Positions 8,609 through 17,338 of a DNA stretch of 64,000 nt are shown here, in pieces. Origin of the DNA: Hyunsoonleella jejuensis (GTDB lineage: Bacteria; Bacteroidota; Bacteroidia; Flavobacteriales; Flavobacteriaceae). Numbering within the stretch: the stretch's first letter is position 1; every line of letters starts with the position of its first letter. The DNA lies in the NCBI RefSeq assembly GCF_900111025.1, contig NZ_FOFN01000004.1, forward strand, positions 124,001-188,000. The letters run 5' to 3'. Below the pieces are notes generated by a model, which saw nothing but the letters and a program-made list of their open reading frames with translations, searched no databases and was not told where the DNA came from. A program made the translations under genes and the position numbers.

Positions 8609-9196
8609 TTATGCTATCTTTTTAAGAATTTGTGCATGTACCTTTTTCACCTGAAGCTCTGTGTTTTCTAAGGTTTTATTCACTATCACAAAATCAGAAA
8701 GCTTAAGCTTTTCACTATCACTCCATTGGTTTTTCATAACGGCTTCTATCTTTTCTTTTGAAGTAGTTTCACGCTTTAAAAGGCGCTTAATTCTAAGTGC
8801 TTTAGGCGCAGTTACAGTAATTACATAATCGCACTTTTTATGGCCTCCATTCTCAAATAAAATAGCAACTTCCTTAATAACGTATGGCGCATGTTGTTTC
8901 TTCAACCATTTTTCAAAATGTCGTGCTACTCTTGGATGCACAATAGTATTCATCTGTTCTAAATAGGTTTTATCATTAAAAATGATATCAGCCAAAAAAG
9001 GTCTGTTAAGTTTATCATCAACATAGGCATTTTCACCAAAAAGCGCTATTAGTTTTCGTTTGATAACCTTCGAACGATTCATCAGTTTTTTAGCTTCGTC
9101 ATCAGCAATGTAAACTGGAATACCCAAAGCTTGAAATACTTTCGCTACAGTGGTTTTTCCACTACCAATTCCTCCTGTTAAGCCAACTACTGTCAT
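8609..9196 (-). CDS. coaE: Dephospho-CoA kinase
   Basis: Catalyses the last step of coenzyme A synthesis, ATP-dependent 3'-phosphorylation of dephospho-CoA. The 195-residue protein has the P-loop GLTGGIGSGKTT at the N-terminus, the IADDEAKKLM substrate-site segment, HPRV near residue 100 and the lid region KRLLKRE, all usual for CoaE. Its start overlaps the stop of the ybbR-like gene by four bases, so the two are translationally coupled. This ybbR-coaE pairing is common in Bacteroidota. Confidence 0.92.
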   Translation of the reverse strand: MTVVGLTGGIGSGKTTVAKVFQALGIPVYIADDEAKKLMNRSKVIKRKLIALFGENAYVDDKLNRPFLADIIFNDKTYLEQMNTIVHPRVARHFEKWLKKQHAPYVIKEVAILFENGGHKKCDYVITVTAPKALRIKRLLKRETTSKEKIEAVMKNQWSDSEKLKLSDFVIVNKTLENTELQVKKVHAQILKKIA

Positions 9197-10158
9197 TTTA
9201 AAATAATAAACTCTATGTGTTTTTGGTTTAGTTTTATATTCTTAACACCTTTGGGGCTTTTTGTAATTTCTGGTATAAGTACCGATTGATTTTCAGTTAA
9301 TTTATTGTAATCGCACTTCACTTTAAAATCACTTGGAGCTATGTTATTAAAGTTTTCTAAACTCGTGTAATACGTAACCTTTACCTCTTTAGGAAAGTAT
9401 TTAATTGAAATATCTTCTGGTAAGTTTACTATTTGTATCGGTATTGTAACCGTACCTTCAGTAAACTTTCCAACTTTAGCGGTAAAATTTACTTCTTCAA
9501 ATGAAAATATTAGGTCTCCATTGTGCTTATTCACCTCTAATTTTGTTACCATCGTTATATCTGCCTTAACATCATTTATAACTATAGGTTGAGTTTTTAC
9601 TGAGTGTATATTCTGAACCAACTCGTGTGGCCCCACTACAGTTATTGAGTCTGGCATAACCTCATAATTATTTACAACATCAAAACCGGGCGCAAAAGAA
9701 ATAGCCGCATCTATACTTACAGGCACTTTTTTCACCAAATTAGTATCAAAATTAAAAAGAAGTGTATCTGGCGTAATATTTAAAAGTATAACCTCATTCT
9801 GAAAAGGTTTCTTTTCATTTAAATAAGATACCGATTTCGCATACACAAAAGTATTGTTCTTTTTATACACCTCATTAGAAAAATCTATACTCACTTTAGG
9901 TTTTGAAAAATAATATTTCAACCATTTAAAGCCATGTGTTTTAAGTGTTATAGCTAGTTTATGGCTAGAATCATTTAAGATAATCTTATCCTGCGGTACA
10001 TTTAATTTTTCAACATTGAAGCTTATGGTATTGGTGTAATCTTTTGAAAGTTTTGTGAAAATTAAGATTACGAATGCTGAAAACAGAAATAGCAAAAACA
10101 CATTAAGACGTTTATTCTTAATGGAAGTCAATAATTCCGATTTCAGTTTTTTTATCAT
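9193..10158 (-). CDS. YbbR-domain membrane-anchored protein
   Basis: A 321-residue protein with a short cytosolic start, one transmembrane helix at about residues 19-36 (VFLLFLFSAFVILIFT) and an extracytoplasmic beta-rich body carrying YbbR-like repeats (for example VVNNYEVMPDSITVVGP and a repeat ending LPEDISIKYFPKEVKVTYY). In Firmicutes a YbbR protein (CdaR) regulates the di-AMP cyclase; that link is not shown for Bacteroidota. The gene overlaps both neighbours by four bases (glycosyltransferase upstream, coaE downstream), so it sits in a tightly coupled operon. Confidence 0.75.
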   Translation of the reverse strand: MIKKLKSELLTSIKNKRLNVFLLFLFSAFVILIFTKLSKDYTNTISFNVEKLNVPQDKIILNDSSHKLAITLKTHGFKWLKYYFSKPKVSIDFSNEVYKKNNTFVYAKSVSYLNEKKPFQNEVILLNITPDTLLFNFDTNLVKKVPVSIDAAISFAPGFDVVNNYEVMPDSITVVGPHELVQNIHSVKTQPIVINDVKADITMVTKLEVNKHNGDLIFSFEEVNFTAKVGKFTEGTVTIPIQIVNLPEDISIKYFPKEVKVTYYTSLENFNNIAPSDFKVKCDYNKLTENQSVLIPEITKSPKGVKNIKLNQKHIEFIILK

Positions 10159-11162
10159 TTTAGTTTGAAGAATAATTTAGGAAAATAAGTTTCAGGATCT
10201 TTCTTTTGAAAACTAATAGCAAACGTGGATTCTAAAAAACCGGTCCCATATCCAAAAAACTGTACGCCTATAGCCCACACTGCCATAATTGCAACTTTTA
10301 AGCTTTTTGTAGTATAAAGCGCCGATAAAAAAGCCATAACAAAATATAACCCATATAAACCCAATAACCAAGTAAAACCACATAAGGCAAGTATTATAGA
10401 CACATCAAAACCTATGATAAATAGGCTTGGAAACCAATATGTTAATTTCTTAGTACTTGGATGCCATTTATTTAAAATAGGACGCACCAAACCAAACTTG
10501 CGTACTTGTTGTTGAAATTTCCGCCACGAAATACGTCGTTTGTGATATACAATAGCATCGGGTATTAATTTTGTTTTAAAGCCCAAATTCAAAAGTCGAA
10601 TAGATAAATCTGGGTCTTCCCCCGGATGAATCCTACCAAAACCCTTAGATGCCTCAAACGCTTTTTTTGAAATTCCCATATTGAAACTTCTTGGTTGAAA
10701 TTTATCTACAGCGTTTTTGTTTCCTCTAATACCTCCCGTGGTAATAAAGGAGGTCATCGCAAAGTTAATCGCCTTTTGTAAATCTGTAAAAGACTCATGA
10801 GCGGCGTCGGGACCTCCAAAACAATCCACATATTCTGTTTTTAAGCTTTTATCTACCTCATCTAGATAATTAGTAGGCATAATGACATCACTATCCAAAA
10901 TAATAAAGTAATTGCCTTTAGCGTGCTGCATACCATAGTTTCTAGAATCACCTGGACCAGTATTCTCTTTAAAAAAATAGGATATATCTAAATCAGATGT
11001 ATATTTTTCAACAACTTCTTTAGAAGTTTCAGTAGAACCATCTTCAACAATTACAATTTCATACTCTAATTTAGTTTCCATGGCCTTAAAACTTGCCAAT
11101 AACTCTTCTACTTCATCAGGACGATTGTACACAGGGATAATAAATGAATACTGTAATTGCAT
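10155..11162 (-). CDS. Membrane-associated family 2 glycosyltransferase
   Basis: A 335-residue enzyme. The GT-A domain has SFIIPVYNRPDEV at the N-terminus, IVEDGSTETSKE near residue 40, ILDSDV near residue 92 as the metal-binding motif and HPGEDPDLS as the acceptor motif. From about residue 245 there are three hydrophobic helices (SLFIIGFDVSIILALCGF, LYGLYFVMAFLSALY, VAIMAVWAIGVQFFGY), so it is inner-membrane bound and probably transfers sugars to a lipid-linked acceptor. It is the first gene of the GT-ybbR-coaE unit. Substrate unknown. Confidence 0.82.
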   Translation of the reverse strand: MQLQYSFIIPVYNRPDEVEELLASFKAMETKLEYEIVIVEDGSTETSKEVVEKYTSDLDISYFFKENTGPGDSRNYGMQHAKGNYFIILDSDVIMPTNYLDEVDKSLKTEYVDCFGGPDAAHESFTDLQKAINFAMTSFITTGGIRGNKNAVDKFQPRSFNMGISKKAFEASKGFGRIHPGEDPDLSIRLLNLGFKTKLIPDAIVYHKRRISWRKFQQQVRKFGLVRPILNKWHPSTKKLTYWFPSLFIIGFDVSIILALCGFTWLLGLYGLYFVMAFLSALYTTKSLKVAIMAVWAIGVQFFGYGTGFLESTFAISFQKKDPETYFPKLFFKLK

Positions 11163-11178
11163 AAAACAAAAGTAACAA

Positions 11179-11206
11179 AAAAGCCACCGTTTTAAAGGTG
11201 GCTTTT
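11179..11206 (-). terminator. Intrinsic terminator after fabI
   Basis: Inverted repeat AAAAGCCACC / GGTGGCTTTT with an 8-base loop, followed on the minus strand by a T-rich run. It lies between the fabI stop (11226) and the glycosyltransferase start (11162). Confidence 0.8.
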
Positions 11207-11225
11207 GTATCTATCTTTTAAAATT

Positions 11226-12044
11226 TTATTGGTCTCCCATAAACTCGCTCATAACCGCATCACTCACGCCCATATTACTAAAACCGCCATCGTTATATAG
11301 GTTTTGTAACGTTACGCGCTTCGTTAAATCGCTAAATAATGTAACGGTATAGTTAGCACAATCCATTGCTGTGGCGTTACCTAGTGGTGACATTTTTTCA
11401 GCGTAAGAAATAAAACCATCAAAACCTTTTACACCGCTTCCTGCTGTAGTTGGGGTTGGCGATTGCGAAATTGTATTCACACGAACCTTTTTATCTCTAC
11501 CAAAGAAATAACCAAAGCTACGAGCAATACTCTCTAAATATGCCTTATTATCGGCCATATCATTATAATCTGGAAAAACACGTTGCGCCGCCATATATGA
11601 TAAAGCAACAATACTTCCCCACTCATTCATGGCATCTGCCTTATAAAGGGTTTGCATTACTTTATGGAACGACATTGCAGAAACATCAGTTCCTTTTTGT
11701 GTCCAGGCGTAATTTTGGTCTGTATAATGTTTTCCTTTTCTAACGTTAATGGACATACCAATAGAATGCAGTACAAAATCGATTTTACCACCTAAAATCT
11801 GCATAGATTTTTCAATCAAATTTTGTAAATCTTCTTCTGAAGTTGCATCCGCAGGTATAATTTCAGAACCCGTTTTTTTAGCTAATTCATTAATTTGTCC
11901 CATGCGCATCGCAACGGGTGCATTGGTTAATACAAACTGCCCTCCTTCTTCGTGCACACGTTCTGCAGTTTTCCAAGCGATAGAATTTGAATCTAATGCT
12001 CCAAAAATGATTCCTTTTTTCCCTTTTAGTAAATTATAAGCCAT
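11226..12044 (-). CDS. fabI: Enoyl-[acyl-carrier-protein] reductase (NADH)
   Basis: Last reductive step of type II fatty-acid elongation. The 272-residue protein starts MAYNLLKGKKGIIFGALDSNSIAWK, the modified Rossmann nucleotide-binding loop typical of FabI. It continues with HSIGMS and the catalytic Tyr-(x)6-Lys region (SYMAAQRVFPDYNDMADNKAYLE) expected for the SDR-type enoyl reductase. The ATG at 12044 is chosen over an upstream frame start at 12140: the protein family begins at MAYNLL, and a TACTTTTG -7-like box lies between the two starts. Confidence 0.92.
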   Translation of the reverse strand: MAYNLLKGKKGIIFGALDSNSIAWKTAERVHEEGGQFVLTNAPVAMRMGQINELAKKTGSEIIPADATSEEDLQNLIEKSMQILGGKIDFVLHSIGMSINVRKGKHYTDQNYAWTQKGTDVSAMSFHKVMQTLYKADAMNEWGSIVALSYMAAQRVFPDYNDMADNKAYLESIARSFGYFFGRDKKVRVNTISQSPTPTTAGSGVKGFDGFISYAEKMSPLGNATAMDCANYTVTLFSDLTKRVTLQNLYNDGGFSNMGVSDAVMSEFMGDQ

Positions 12045-12086
12045 AGTGTTAGTTAGTATTATAGTTTCTATTATAATTTCATACGC

Positions 12087-12094
12087 CAAAAGTA
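12087..12094 (-). promoter_or_regulatory. Probable fabI -7 promoter box (TACTTTTG)
   Basis: Minus-strand TACTTTTG about 43 bases before the fabI ATG at 12044, fitting TAnnTTTG. No TTG lies at the ideal spacing upstream. Confidence 0.4.
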
Positions 12095-12134
12095 CTAAAC
12101 TTTCAACTTTATATCGAATGTTTTCATTACAACA

Positions 12135-12244
12135 TGTCACTTCGAGTTAAATTCTAACAGAATTTAGTATCGAGAAGCATTTTATTCCGAAAATTTATTT
12201 GTTTTCGATACGATTCAAAAAAAATTGAATCACTCAAACTGACA
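12135..12244. repeat. Imperfect palindromic intergenic element
   Basis: About 110 bases bounded by TGTCACTTCGAGT and ACTCAAACTGACA, which are imperfect inverted copies. It has internal smaller palindromes (AAATTCTAACAGAATTT; GATTCAAAAAAAATTGAATC) and two TATCGAG/TTCGATA-type words. The style, with ends reading TGTCA.TTCGAGT, matches dispersed palindromic repeats I recall from Flavobacteriaceae intergenic regions. It lies between recN and fabI and may also end recN transcription. Confidence 0.6.
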
Positions 12245-12259
12245 TAAATTTTCTTGTTT

Positions 12260-13912
12260 TTAATTAAGTAATTCTTTAGCGTGTGCAATTGCAGAGGTTG
12301 ACAATTCTGAACCCCCTAGCATTTGGGCAATTTCCACAATACGCTCATCGTGATTTAACTTTACCAAATTGGTTTGGGTTACGTTATTCACATCTTCTTT
12401 ATACACTTTAAAGTGAGAGTGCCCTTTTGCTGCAATTTGTGGCAAATGGGTTATTGAAAACACTTGCATATTCTTACTCATCTGCAACATGATGTCGCCC
12501 ATTTTATTTGAAATTTCACCCGATACACCGGTATCTATTTCATCAAACATAATAGTTGGAAGTTGTGTGTAATTAGATAAAATGAGTTTAATCGCTAACA
12601 TAATTCGAGACAATTCGCCTCCTGAAGCTGCTTTCTTCAATTCACTAAAATTGCCACCTTTATTTGCTGAAAACAAGAATAATAATTCATCTTTTCCATT
12701 AGCAAAGTAAACTTCCGTATGTGATAATTCAATCTTAAATTGTGCATTGGGCATACCTAAATCTATCAATATGGATTGTAGTTTACTAATCAGATTTGGA
12801 ATGGCTTTACTTCGCTTTTCATGAATTACACTAGCCATATTATCTAAAGCTTTCTTTTCTTTAGCTATGGCTTCTTCCTTATTTTGAATTGTGGTATCTA
12901 AATTCTCGGTAACCACAACTTTTTCGGTTAAAGCTTCTCTAATATCAATTAACTCTAAAACTGTAGCAACCTGATGCTTTTGTAAAAGATTGTTGAGTAT
13001 TTGTAATTTTGAATTTACAGCTTCTAATCTGTTAGGGTCTGCCTCAATGTCTTCTTGTAGCCCTTCAACTTCATTAAAAATATCATCAATTTCTATCAAA
13101 CAACTATTGATACGCTCGTACAAATCCTGGTATTTATTTGATACATCAGACAGTTTCTGAAACGTGCTTTTTAAATTGGTAATTGTAGTGATTGCACCTA
13201 TTTGTTCATCGCTCAATAATTGATATGCTTCCGATAATCGTGCTTTGATATCCTCAACATTGTTCAACATTTCATACTCCTCTTCTAATAATTCCAATTC
13301 ACCATCCACCAAATTTGCTTCAACTAATTCATTCAATAAAAACGAATTATAATCGTGCTCCTTTATGGCTTCTGACTTTAGTGTTTGGAGTTCGCTCAAC
13401 TCTGCGTTTAAACACTTATAATGCTTTAAAGTTTTACTAAAAGTATCAACCTCTCCTTCATTTTGTGCTAGTGCATCAATTACCTGAAACTGAAAATCAT
13501 TTTGTGTTAATTGTAATGTTTGATGTTGGGAATGTATATCAATTAACCTTTCTCCAAGCAATTGCAAGCTATTAAGGTTTACTGGAGAATCATTTATAAA
13601 CGCTCTTGATTTTCCTGATGGTAAAATCTCTCTCCGTATGATGGTTTGCTCATCATAATCTAAATCTTCAGACTTAAAAAGAGGTTGTAGATTATAATTT
13701 GAAATATTAAAAACAGCTTCAATAACACATTTTATAGAATCATCCTTCAAACTACTTAAATCGGCACGTTTACCCAGAATTAAGGATAAACCACCCAGTA
13801 AAATAGATTTTCCGGCACCGGTTTCACCTGTAATAATTGTAAAGCCATCATTAAAATTTACCTGAAGATGGTCTATTAATGCATAGTTTTTAATGGTGAG
13901 TGATGTTAGCAT
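12260..13912 (-). CDS. recN: DNA repair protein RecN
   Basis: A 550-residue SMC-like ATPase for double-strand-break repair. The N-terminal half-site has Walker A GETGAGKS near residue 30 and ANYALIDHLQVNF-type RecN start (here KNYALIDHLQVNF). The middle 160-370 is a long coiled coil. The C-terminal head carries the signature ASGGELSRIMLAIK and Walker B TIMFDEIDTGVSG followed by SITHLPQIAAK. Length is standard. It is the distal gene of the bamD-rpoZ-coaBC-DUF4835-recN series. Confidence 0.93.
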   Translation of the reverse strand: MLTSLTIKNYALIDHLQVNFNDGFTIITGETGAGKSILLGGLSLILGKRADLSSLKDDSIKCVIEAVFNISNYNLQPLFKSEDLDYDEQTIIRREILPSGKSRAFINDSPVNLNSLQLLGERLIDIHSQHQTLQLTQNDFQFQVIDALAQNEGEVDTFSKTLKHYKCLNAELSELQTLKSEAIKEHDYNSFLLNELVEANLVDGELELLEEEYEMLNNVEDIKARLSEAYQLLSDEQIGAITTITNLKSTFQKLSDVSNKYQDLYERINSCLIEIDDIFNEVEGLQEDIEADPNRLEAVNSKLQILNNLLQKHQVATVLELIDIREALTEKVVVTENLDTTIQNKEEAIAKEKKALDNMASVIHEKRSKAIPNLISKLQSILIDLGMPNAQFKIELSHTEVYFANGKDELLFLFSANKGGNFSELKKAASGGELSRIMLAIKLILSNYTQLPTIMFDEIDTGVSGEISNKMGDIMLQMSKNMQVFSITHLPQIAAKGHSHFKVYKEDVNNVTQTNLVKLNHDERIVEIAQMLGGSELSTSAIAHAKELLN

Positions 13913-13939
13913 GCTGTCTTTAGTATTCAGTAAACAGTG

Positions 13940-14827
13940 TTAAAACGTAATATTTCGCCATTTACTGGAGTGCATCGGTGCTACTTTTTGCAAAATATCT
14001 TTAAGATTTGCAATATTCACCTGTGGTCCGTCTGTAAAAATTTGTTCAATTTCATCGGCTTTGGCATCAAAAAATGTTCTAAGCAAAAAAGAATTTGGCC
14101 TTCTGCTGTTCATCGCTTTAAACTCTGATAAACTTGCAGCTATTTGCTCTTTACCTTTTTTTAGGTCATTACTCATTTCGTCTAAGCCTAGTCTGTGATA
14201 ATCGTAAATAACGTTTCTAAATTCTTTAAAAGTTGTAGATAATACGTTGTCAATCAATATAAATCTCGTTTGCAACCCGTCTTCTAACTTCCAACCTTTA
14301 TAGTTTTCCTGCTGTGAATAGTTTAGTATAGTTTGTGCTTGCTTGTAATACTTCTGTCCACCATTTTGCTCATAAGAATCGGCATCAAGCGCTAAAATCA
14401 TATACACATGAAATGCCAACACAGAGATCAAATTCGATGTGTATTGTGTTGGATTATAGATTAAATTTTGAAATTCTAAGTATCTAAAGGTAAAGTCCTT
14501 ATCATTGAAATTATAAATAGGCGAACTATATGAAGACCCATAAATAGGTCGAGAAGACTGTACTTGAATTGTAGCTTGAAATGTTTCTCCGCTATATTGA
14601 GAAATTATAATATTCATACTACAATTAATTAATTCTTGGGGTGCATAAGTTCTATCAGTCCACTTTGTATTATTGATAAACTCTGTGAGTTGCTTTTCGA
14701 GATTTTTAAAAATCTGTAAATTCTCGTTTCCTGTTTGTTGGGCATTTACAACGACAGTACAGTTAAGTTCTTGAGCAAAACTTAAACTGCTGAAACTAAA
14801 AAATAGAATAATTACAAAATTACGCAT
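13940..14827 (-). CDS. DUF4835-type exported protein
   Basis: A 295-residue protein with a cleavable signal peptide (MRNFVIILFFSFSSLSFAQ) starting the mature chain at ELNC. It has segments NTKWTDRTYAPQELINC and GSSYSSPIYNFNDKDF and a helical C-terminal half ending KVAPMHSSKWRNITF. This matches the conserved Bacteroidota family DUF4835, encoded next to coaBC and recN in many genomes. The start overlaps the coaBC stop by eight bases. Likely periplasmic; function not known. Confidence 0.75.
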   Translation of the reverse strand: MRNFVIILFFSFSSLSFAQELNCTVVVNAQQTGNENLQIFKNLEKQLTEFINNTKWTDRTYAPQELINCSMNIIISQYSGETFQATIQVQSSRPIYGSSYSSPIYNFNDKDFTFRYLEFQNLIYNPTQYTSNLISVLAFHVYMILALDADSYEQNGGQKYYKQAQTILNYSQQENYKGWKLEDGLQTRFILIDNVLSTTFKEFRNVIYDYHRLGLDEMSNDLKKGKEQIAASLSEFKAMNSRRPNSFLLRTFFDAKADEIEQIFTDGPQVNIANLKDILQKVAPMHSSKWRNITF

Positions 14828-16031
14828 GAATATGTTTTACAATTTCGTTTAGTAAATCTTCTGCAACTTCGGCTTTAGACTTTAATTGAAACTCTGTTAC
14901 ATTATTTTTATTATCTATAAACGTTACTTTATTAGTATCACCTTTAAAACCTGCACCTTTATCTTGTAACGAATTTAAAACAATTAAATTTAAGTTTTTC
15001 TTTTTTAATTTCTGTTTTGCATTTTCCAGTTCGTTATTTGTTTCCAATGCAAAACCAACTAAAAACTGTTTAGTTTTAGTTTCTCCCAAAGATGCCAATA
15101 TGTCTTTTGTACGCTCCAACTCCAACCTTAGTGTATCAGATTTCTTTTTTATTTTTTGAAGCGCTACCGCTTTAGGTTTAAAATCTGCAACTGCCGCTGA
15201 TAAAATAGCAACATCAATAGTTTTGTAATATTTATGCACTTCTTGGTACATCTCTTCTGCACTTGTAACTGGAACTACCTTTACAAGGCTGTGAACGAGG
15301 TTTTGATGTGTGGGTCCTGTAACCAAAATAACTTCAGCTCCTAAATTTGCAGAGGCTTTAGCAATTTCAAAGCCCATTTTACCACTGGAATGATTCCCAA
15401 TAAAACGCACAGGATCTATGGCTTCATAGGTTGGTCCAGCAGTAATAAGCACTTTTTTCCCTTTAAGCGGCAACTTGTTTAGAATATCGCTCTCAATAAA
15501 AGAAACGATATCTTCGGGTTCTGCCATTCTTCCTTCTCCTACCAAGCCGCTTGCCAATTCACCACTAGTAGCAGGAATCATGATATTACCAAAAGATTTT
15601 AATTTTTCAAAAGACACTCTTGTAGATTCATGTTTATACATATCTAAATCCATTGCAGGCGCAAAATATACAGGGCACTTAGCTGATAAGTATGTAGCCA
15701 ACAGTAAATTATCTGATGTCCCATTTGCCATTTTAGACATGGTATTTGCAGTAGCTGGCGCAATAACAAACACATCTGCCCATAACCCTAAATCTACATG
15801 ATTATTCCATACGGCGTTGTCATCTTCTTCATTTGTGAAGGATGAATATACCGGGTGTTTAGAAAGTGTAGAAAGTGTAAGCGGTGTTATAAAGTCTTTA
15901 GAGGCTGGTGTCATTACAACCTTAACCTGTGCTCCAGATTTTATAAACAACCGTACTAACGAAGCAGTTTTATAAGCGGCAATACCTGCTGTAATGCCTA
16001 ACAGAACGTTTTTACCGCTTAATATACTCAT
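14820..16031 (-). CDS. coaBC: Phosphopantothenoylcysteine decarboxylase / phosphopantothenate-cysteine ligase
   Basis: Bifunctional enzyme of coenzyme A synthesis. In its 403 residues the N-terminal flavoprotein (CoaC) domain has GITAGIAAYK, the APATANTMSKMANG motif and PAMDLDMY. The C-terminal CoaB ligase domain starts around residue 190 with KKVLITAGPTYEAIDPVRFIGNHSSGKMG and has the SAAVADF and KKKN-type motifs. The gene is coupled to the omega subunit gene upstream (nine-base gap) and DUF4835 downstream. Confidence 0.93.
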   Translation of the reverse strand: MSILSGKNVLLGITAGIAAYKTASLVRLFIKSGAQVKVVMTPASKDFITPLTLSTLSKHPVYSSFTNEEDDNAVWNNHVDLGLWADVFVIAPATANTMSKMANGTSDNLLLATYLSAKCPVYFAPAMDLDMYKHESTRVSFEKLKSFGNIMIPATSGELASGLVGEGRMAEPEDIVSFIESDILNKLPLKGKKVLITAGPTYEAIDPVRFIGNHSSGKMGFEIAKASANLGAEVILVTGPTHQNLVHSLVKVVPVTSAEEMYQEVHKYYKTIDVAILSAAVADFKPKAVALQKIKKKSDTLRLELERTKDILASLGETKTKQFLVGFALETNNELENAKQKLKKKNLNLIVLNSLQDKGAGFKGDTNKVTFIDNKNNVTEFQLKSKAEVAEDLLNEIVKHIHA

Positions 16032-16040
16032 ATATTGTGT

Positions 16041-16370
16041 TTACTGAGCGTCTTCCTCAGTATGTCTAAAATAAATTTTATCTGTAAGCCATTCTTGAAC
16101 AGCTAATGCATGAGGTTTTGGTAATTTTTCATAAAATTTAGATACCTCAATTTGTTCTTTGTTTTCAAAGATTTCTTCCAAACTATCGTTGTAAGTAGCA
16201 AATTCTTCTAACTTATCAATAAGCTCTTTTTTAATCTCTGTGTTAATTTGCTCCGCTCTTCTTGATATAATAGAAATTGCTTCGTAAATGTTTTCTGTTG
16301 GCTCATCTACTTGATTTCTGTCGTAAGTTACCGTGTTTACGGGAGCTGTAGTTTTCTTTAAATCCATCAT
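16041..16370 (-). CDS. RNA polymerase omega-like subunit (RpoZ family, Bacteroidota type)
   Basis: A 109-residue protein with NIYEAISIISRRAEQINTEI near residues 28-48, the omega-type helix (compare the xxYELVxxAxxRAxQI pattern). This is followed by an acidic tail. Bacteroidota omega subunits diverge from the E. coli protein and are recognised largely by this motif and by position between bamD and coaBC. Two consecutive ATG codons (16370, 16367) could each start it. Confidence 0.75.
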   Translation of the reverse strand: MMDLKKTTAPVNTVTYDRNQVDEPTENIYEAISIISRRAEQINTEIKKELIDKLEEFATYNDSLEEIFENKEQIEVSKFYEKLPKPHALAVQEWLTDKIYFRHTEEDAQ

Positions 16371-16376
16371 TGTATA

Positions 16377-17204
16377 TTAACTTTTAGCGCTGTAAGTTTC
16401 TAATTCTTCGTCTATTTTTATTGCCATTTCATTAGCTTCTGCAAGATACTCAGAATTTGCATAAGCCTTTTTTAAAGCATTGTAATACTCTTTTGCTTTT
16501 AATAACCTTGTTTGTCTTAATTTTAAAATCCCATTAGCAGTGCGCTTAACTTCCAAACTATTAATAGCTAGTTTGAATGCTGCATCCAGCCTATAGAACA
16601 ATGCATCTTCACGAAGCGTTGATCCAGGAAATTGGAAAATAAAGTTGTCAAATGATTTTATAGAGGCCTTAAAATCTGAAATATGATTGTACTGCTTAGC
16701 TATTTCAAAAGCTTTCTTCTCTAATTTAAAATCTAATTCTTTAATAAGCGTATTTGCTTCGCTAACATATTGCGAATTAGGGTATAAATTAATAAACTCC
16801 TGCAATTTCTCAATAGCATCCTTAGTTTCCTTTTGGTCTTTAGTGTATTTTGGAGACAGCATGTAATAGCTTTTAGCACTTAGAAACGCGGCTTCCTCCT
16901 TTTTTTCACTTTTAGGATAACTAGACACAAAACGTTCAAATTGATACCCAGAAACGTAATAATCCTTCATTTCATAAAAGGATTTAGAATATAGGTACAT
17001 TAGTTTTTGTGCCTGAGGCTTTCCTTTATACTTTGGTACGATTTGAGCAAAAATTCTATTCGCCTTTTCATATTTACCTCCTTCGAACAGAGAATCTCCC
17101 ACCTTAAATTTAAGCGCGATATCTTCAGATTTTAAAACCTTCTGATATTCACTGCATGAACTTAAAACACAGGTTAATATTAATATGCTAAAAACGTACT
17201 TCAT
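16377..17204 (-). CDS. bamD: Outer membrane assembly lipoprotein BamD
   Basis: A 275-residue TPR lipoprotein of the BAM complex that inserts beta-barrel proteins. The signal peptide ends at a lipobox (LTCVLSSC). The mature protein consists of tetratricopeptide-like helices (GGKYEKANRIFAQIVPKYKG, KDYYVSGYQFERFVSSYPKS, YPNSQYVSEANTLIKEL) as in BamD. ATG at 17204 is chosen over a TTG at 17225: a TAATTTTG promoter box at 17223-17230 would leave the TTG untranscribed. First gene of the series ending at recN. Confidence 0.88.
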   Translation of the reverse strand: MKYVFSILILTCVLSSCSEYQKVLKSEDIALKFKVGDSLFEGGKYEKANRIFAQIVPKYKGKPQAQKLMYLYSKSFYEMKDYYVSGYQFERFVSSYPKSEKKEEAAFLSAKSYYMLSPKYTKDQKETKDAIEKLQEFINLYPNSQYVSEANTLIKELDFKLEKKAFEIAKQYNHISDFKASIKSFDNFIFQFPGSTLREDALFYRLDAAFKLAINSLEVKRTANGILKLRQTRLLKAKEYYNALKKAYANSEYLAEANEMAIKIDEELETYSAKS

Positions 17205-17222
17205 AGATTTTTTGACAAGGTG

Positions 17223-17230
17223 CAAAATTA
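17223..17230 (-). promoter_or_regulatory. Probable bamD -7 promoter box (TAATTTTG)
   Basis: Minus-strand TAATTTTGC starting 19 bases upstream of the bamD ATG; it fits TAnnTTTG and the common GC dinucleotide that follows. No TTG at exactly 19 bases upstream. Confidence 0.5.
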
Positions 17231-17338
17231 CATTTATTAAACGTAATTTAAAAATATTATTTCATAGCTAAAATAATTCTTCAAAAGTAGTAGTAATAAG
17301 GTTTAAGTTATATTTAACGTTTACTTGTTACTACGTTG

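Noticed and set aside
12045-12140. N-terminal extension of fabI from an in-frame start at 12140
   Set aside because: The family begins at MAYNLL. The extension is hydrophobic and unrelated, and a -7 box lies between the starts.
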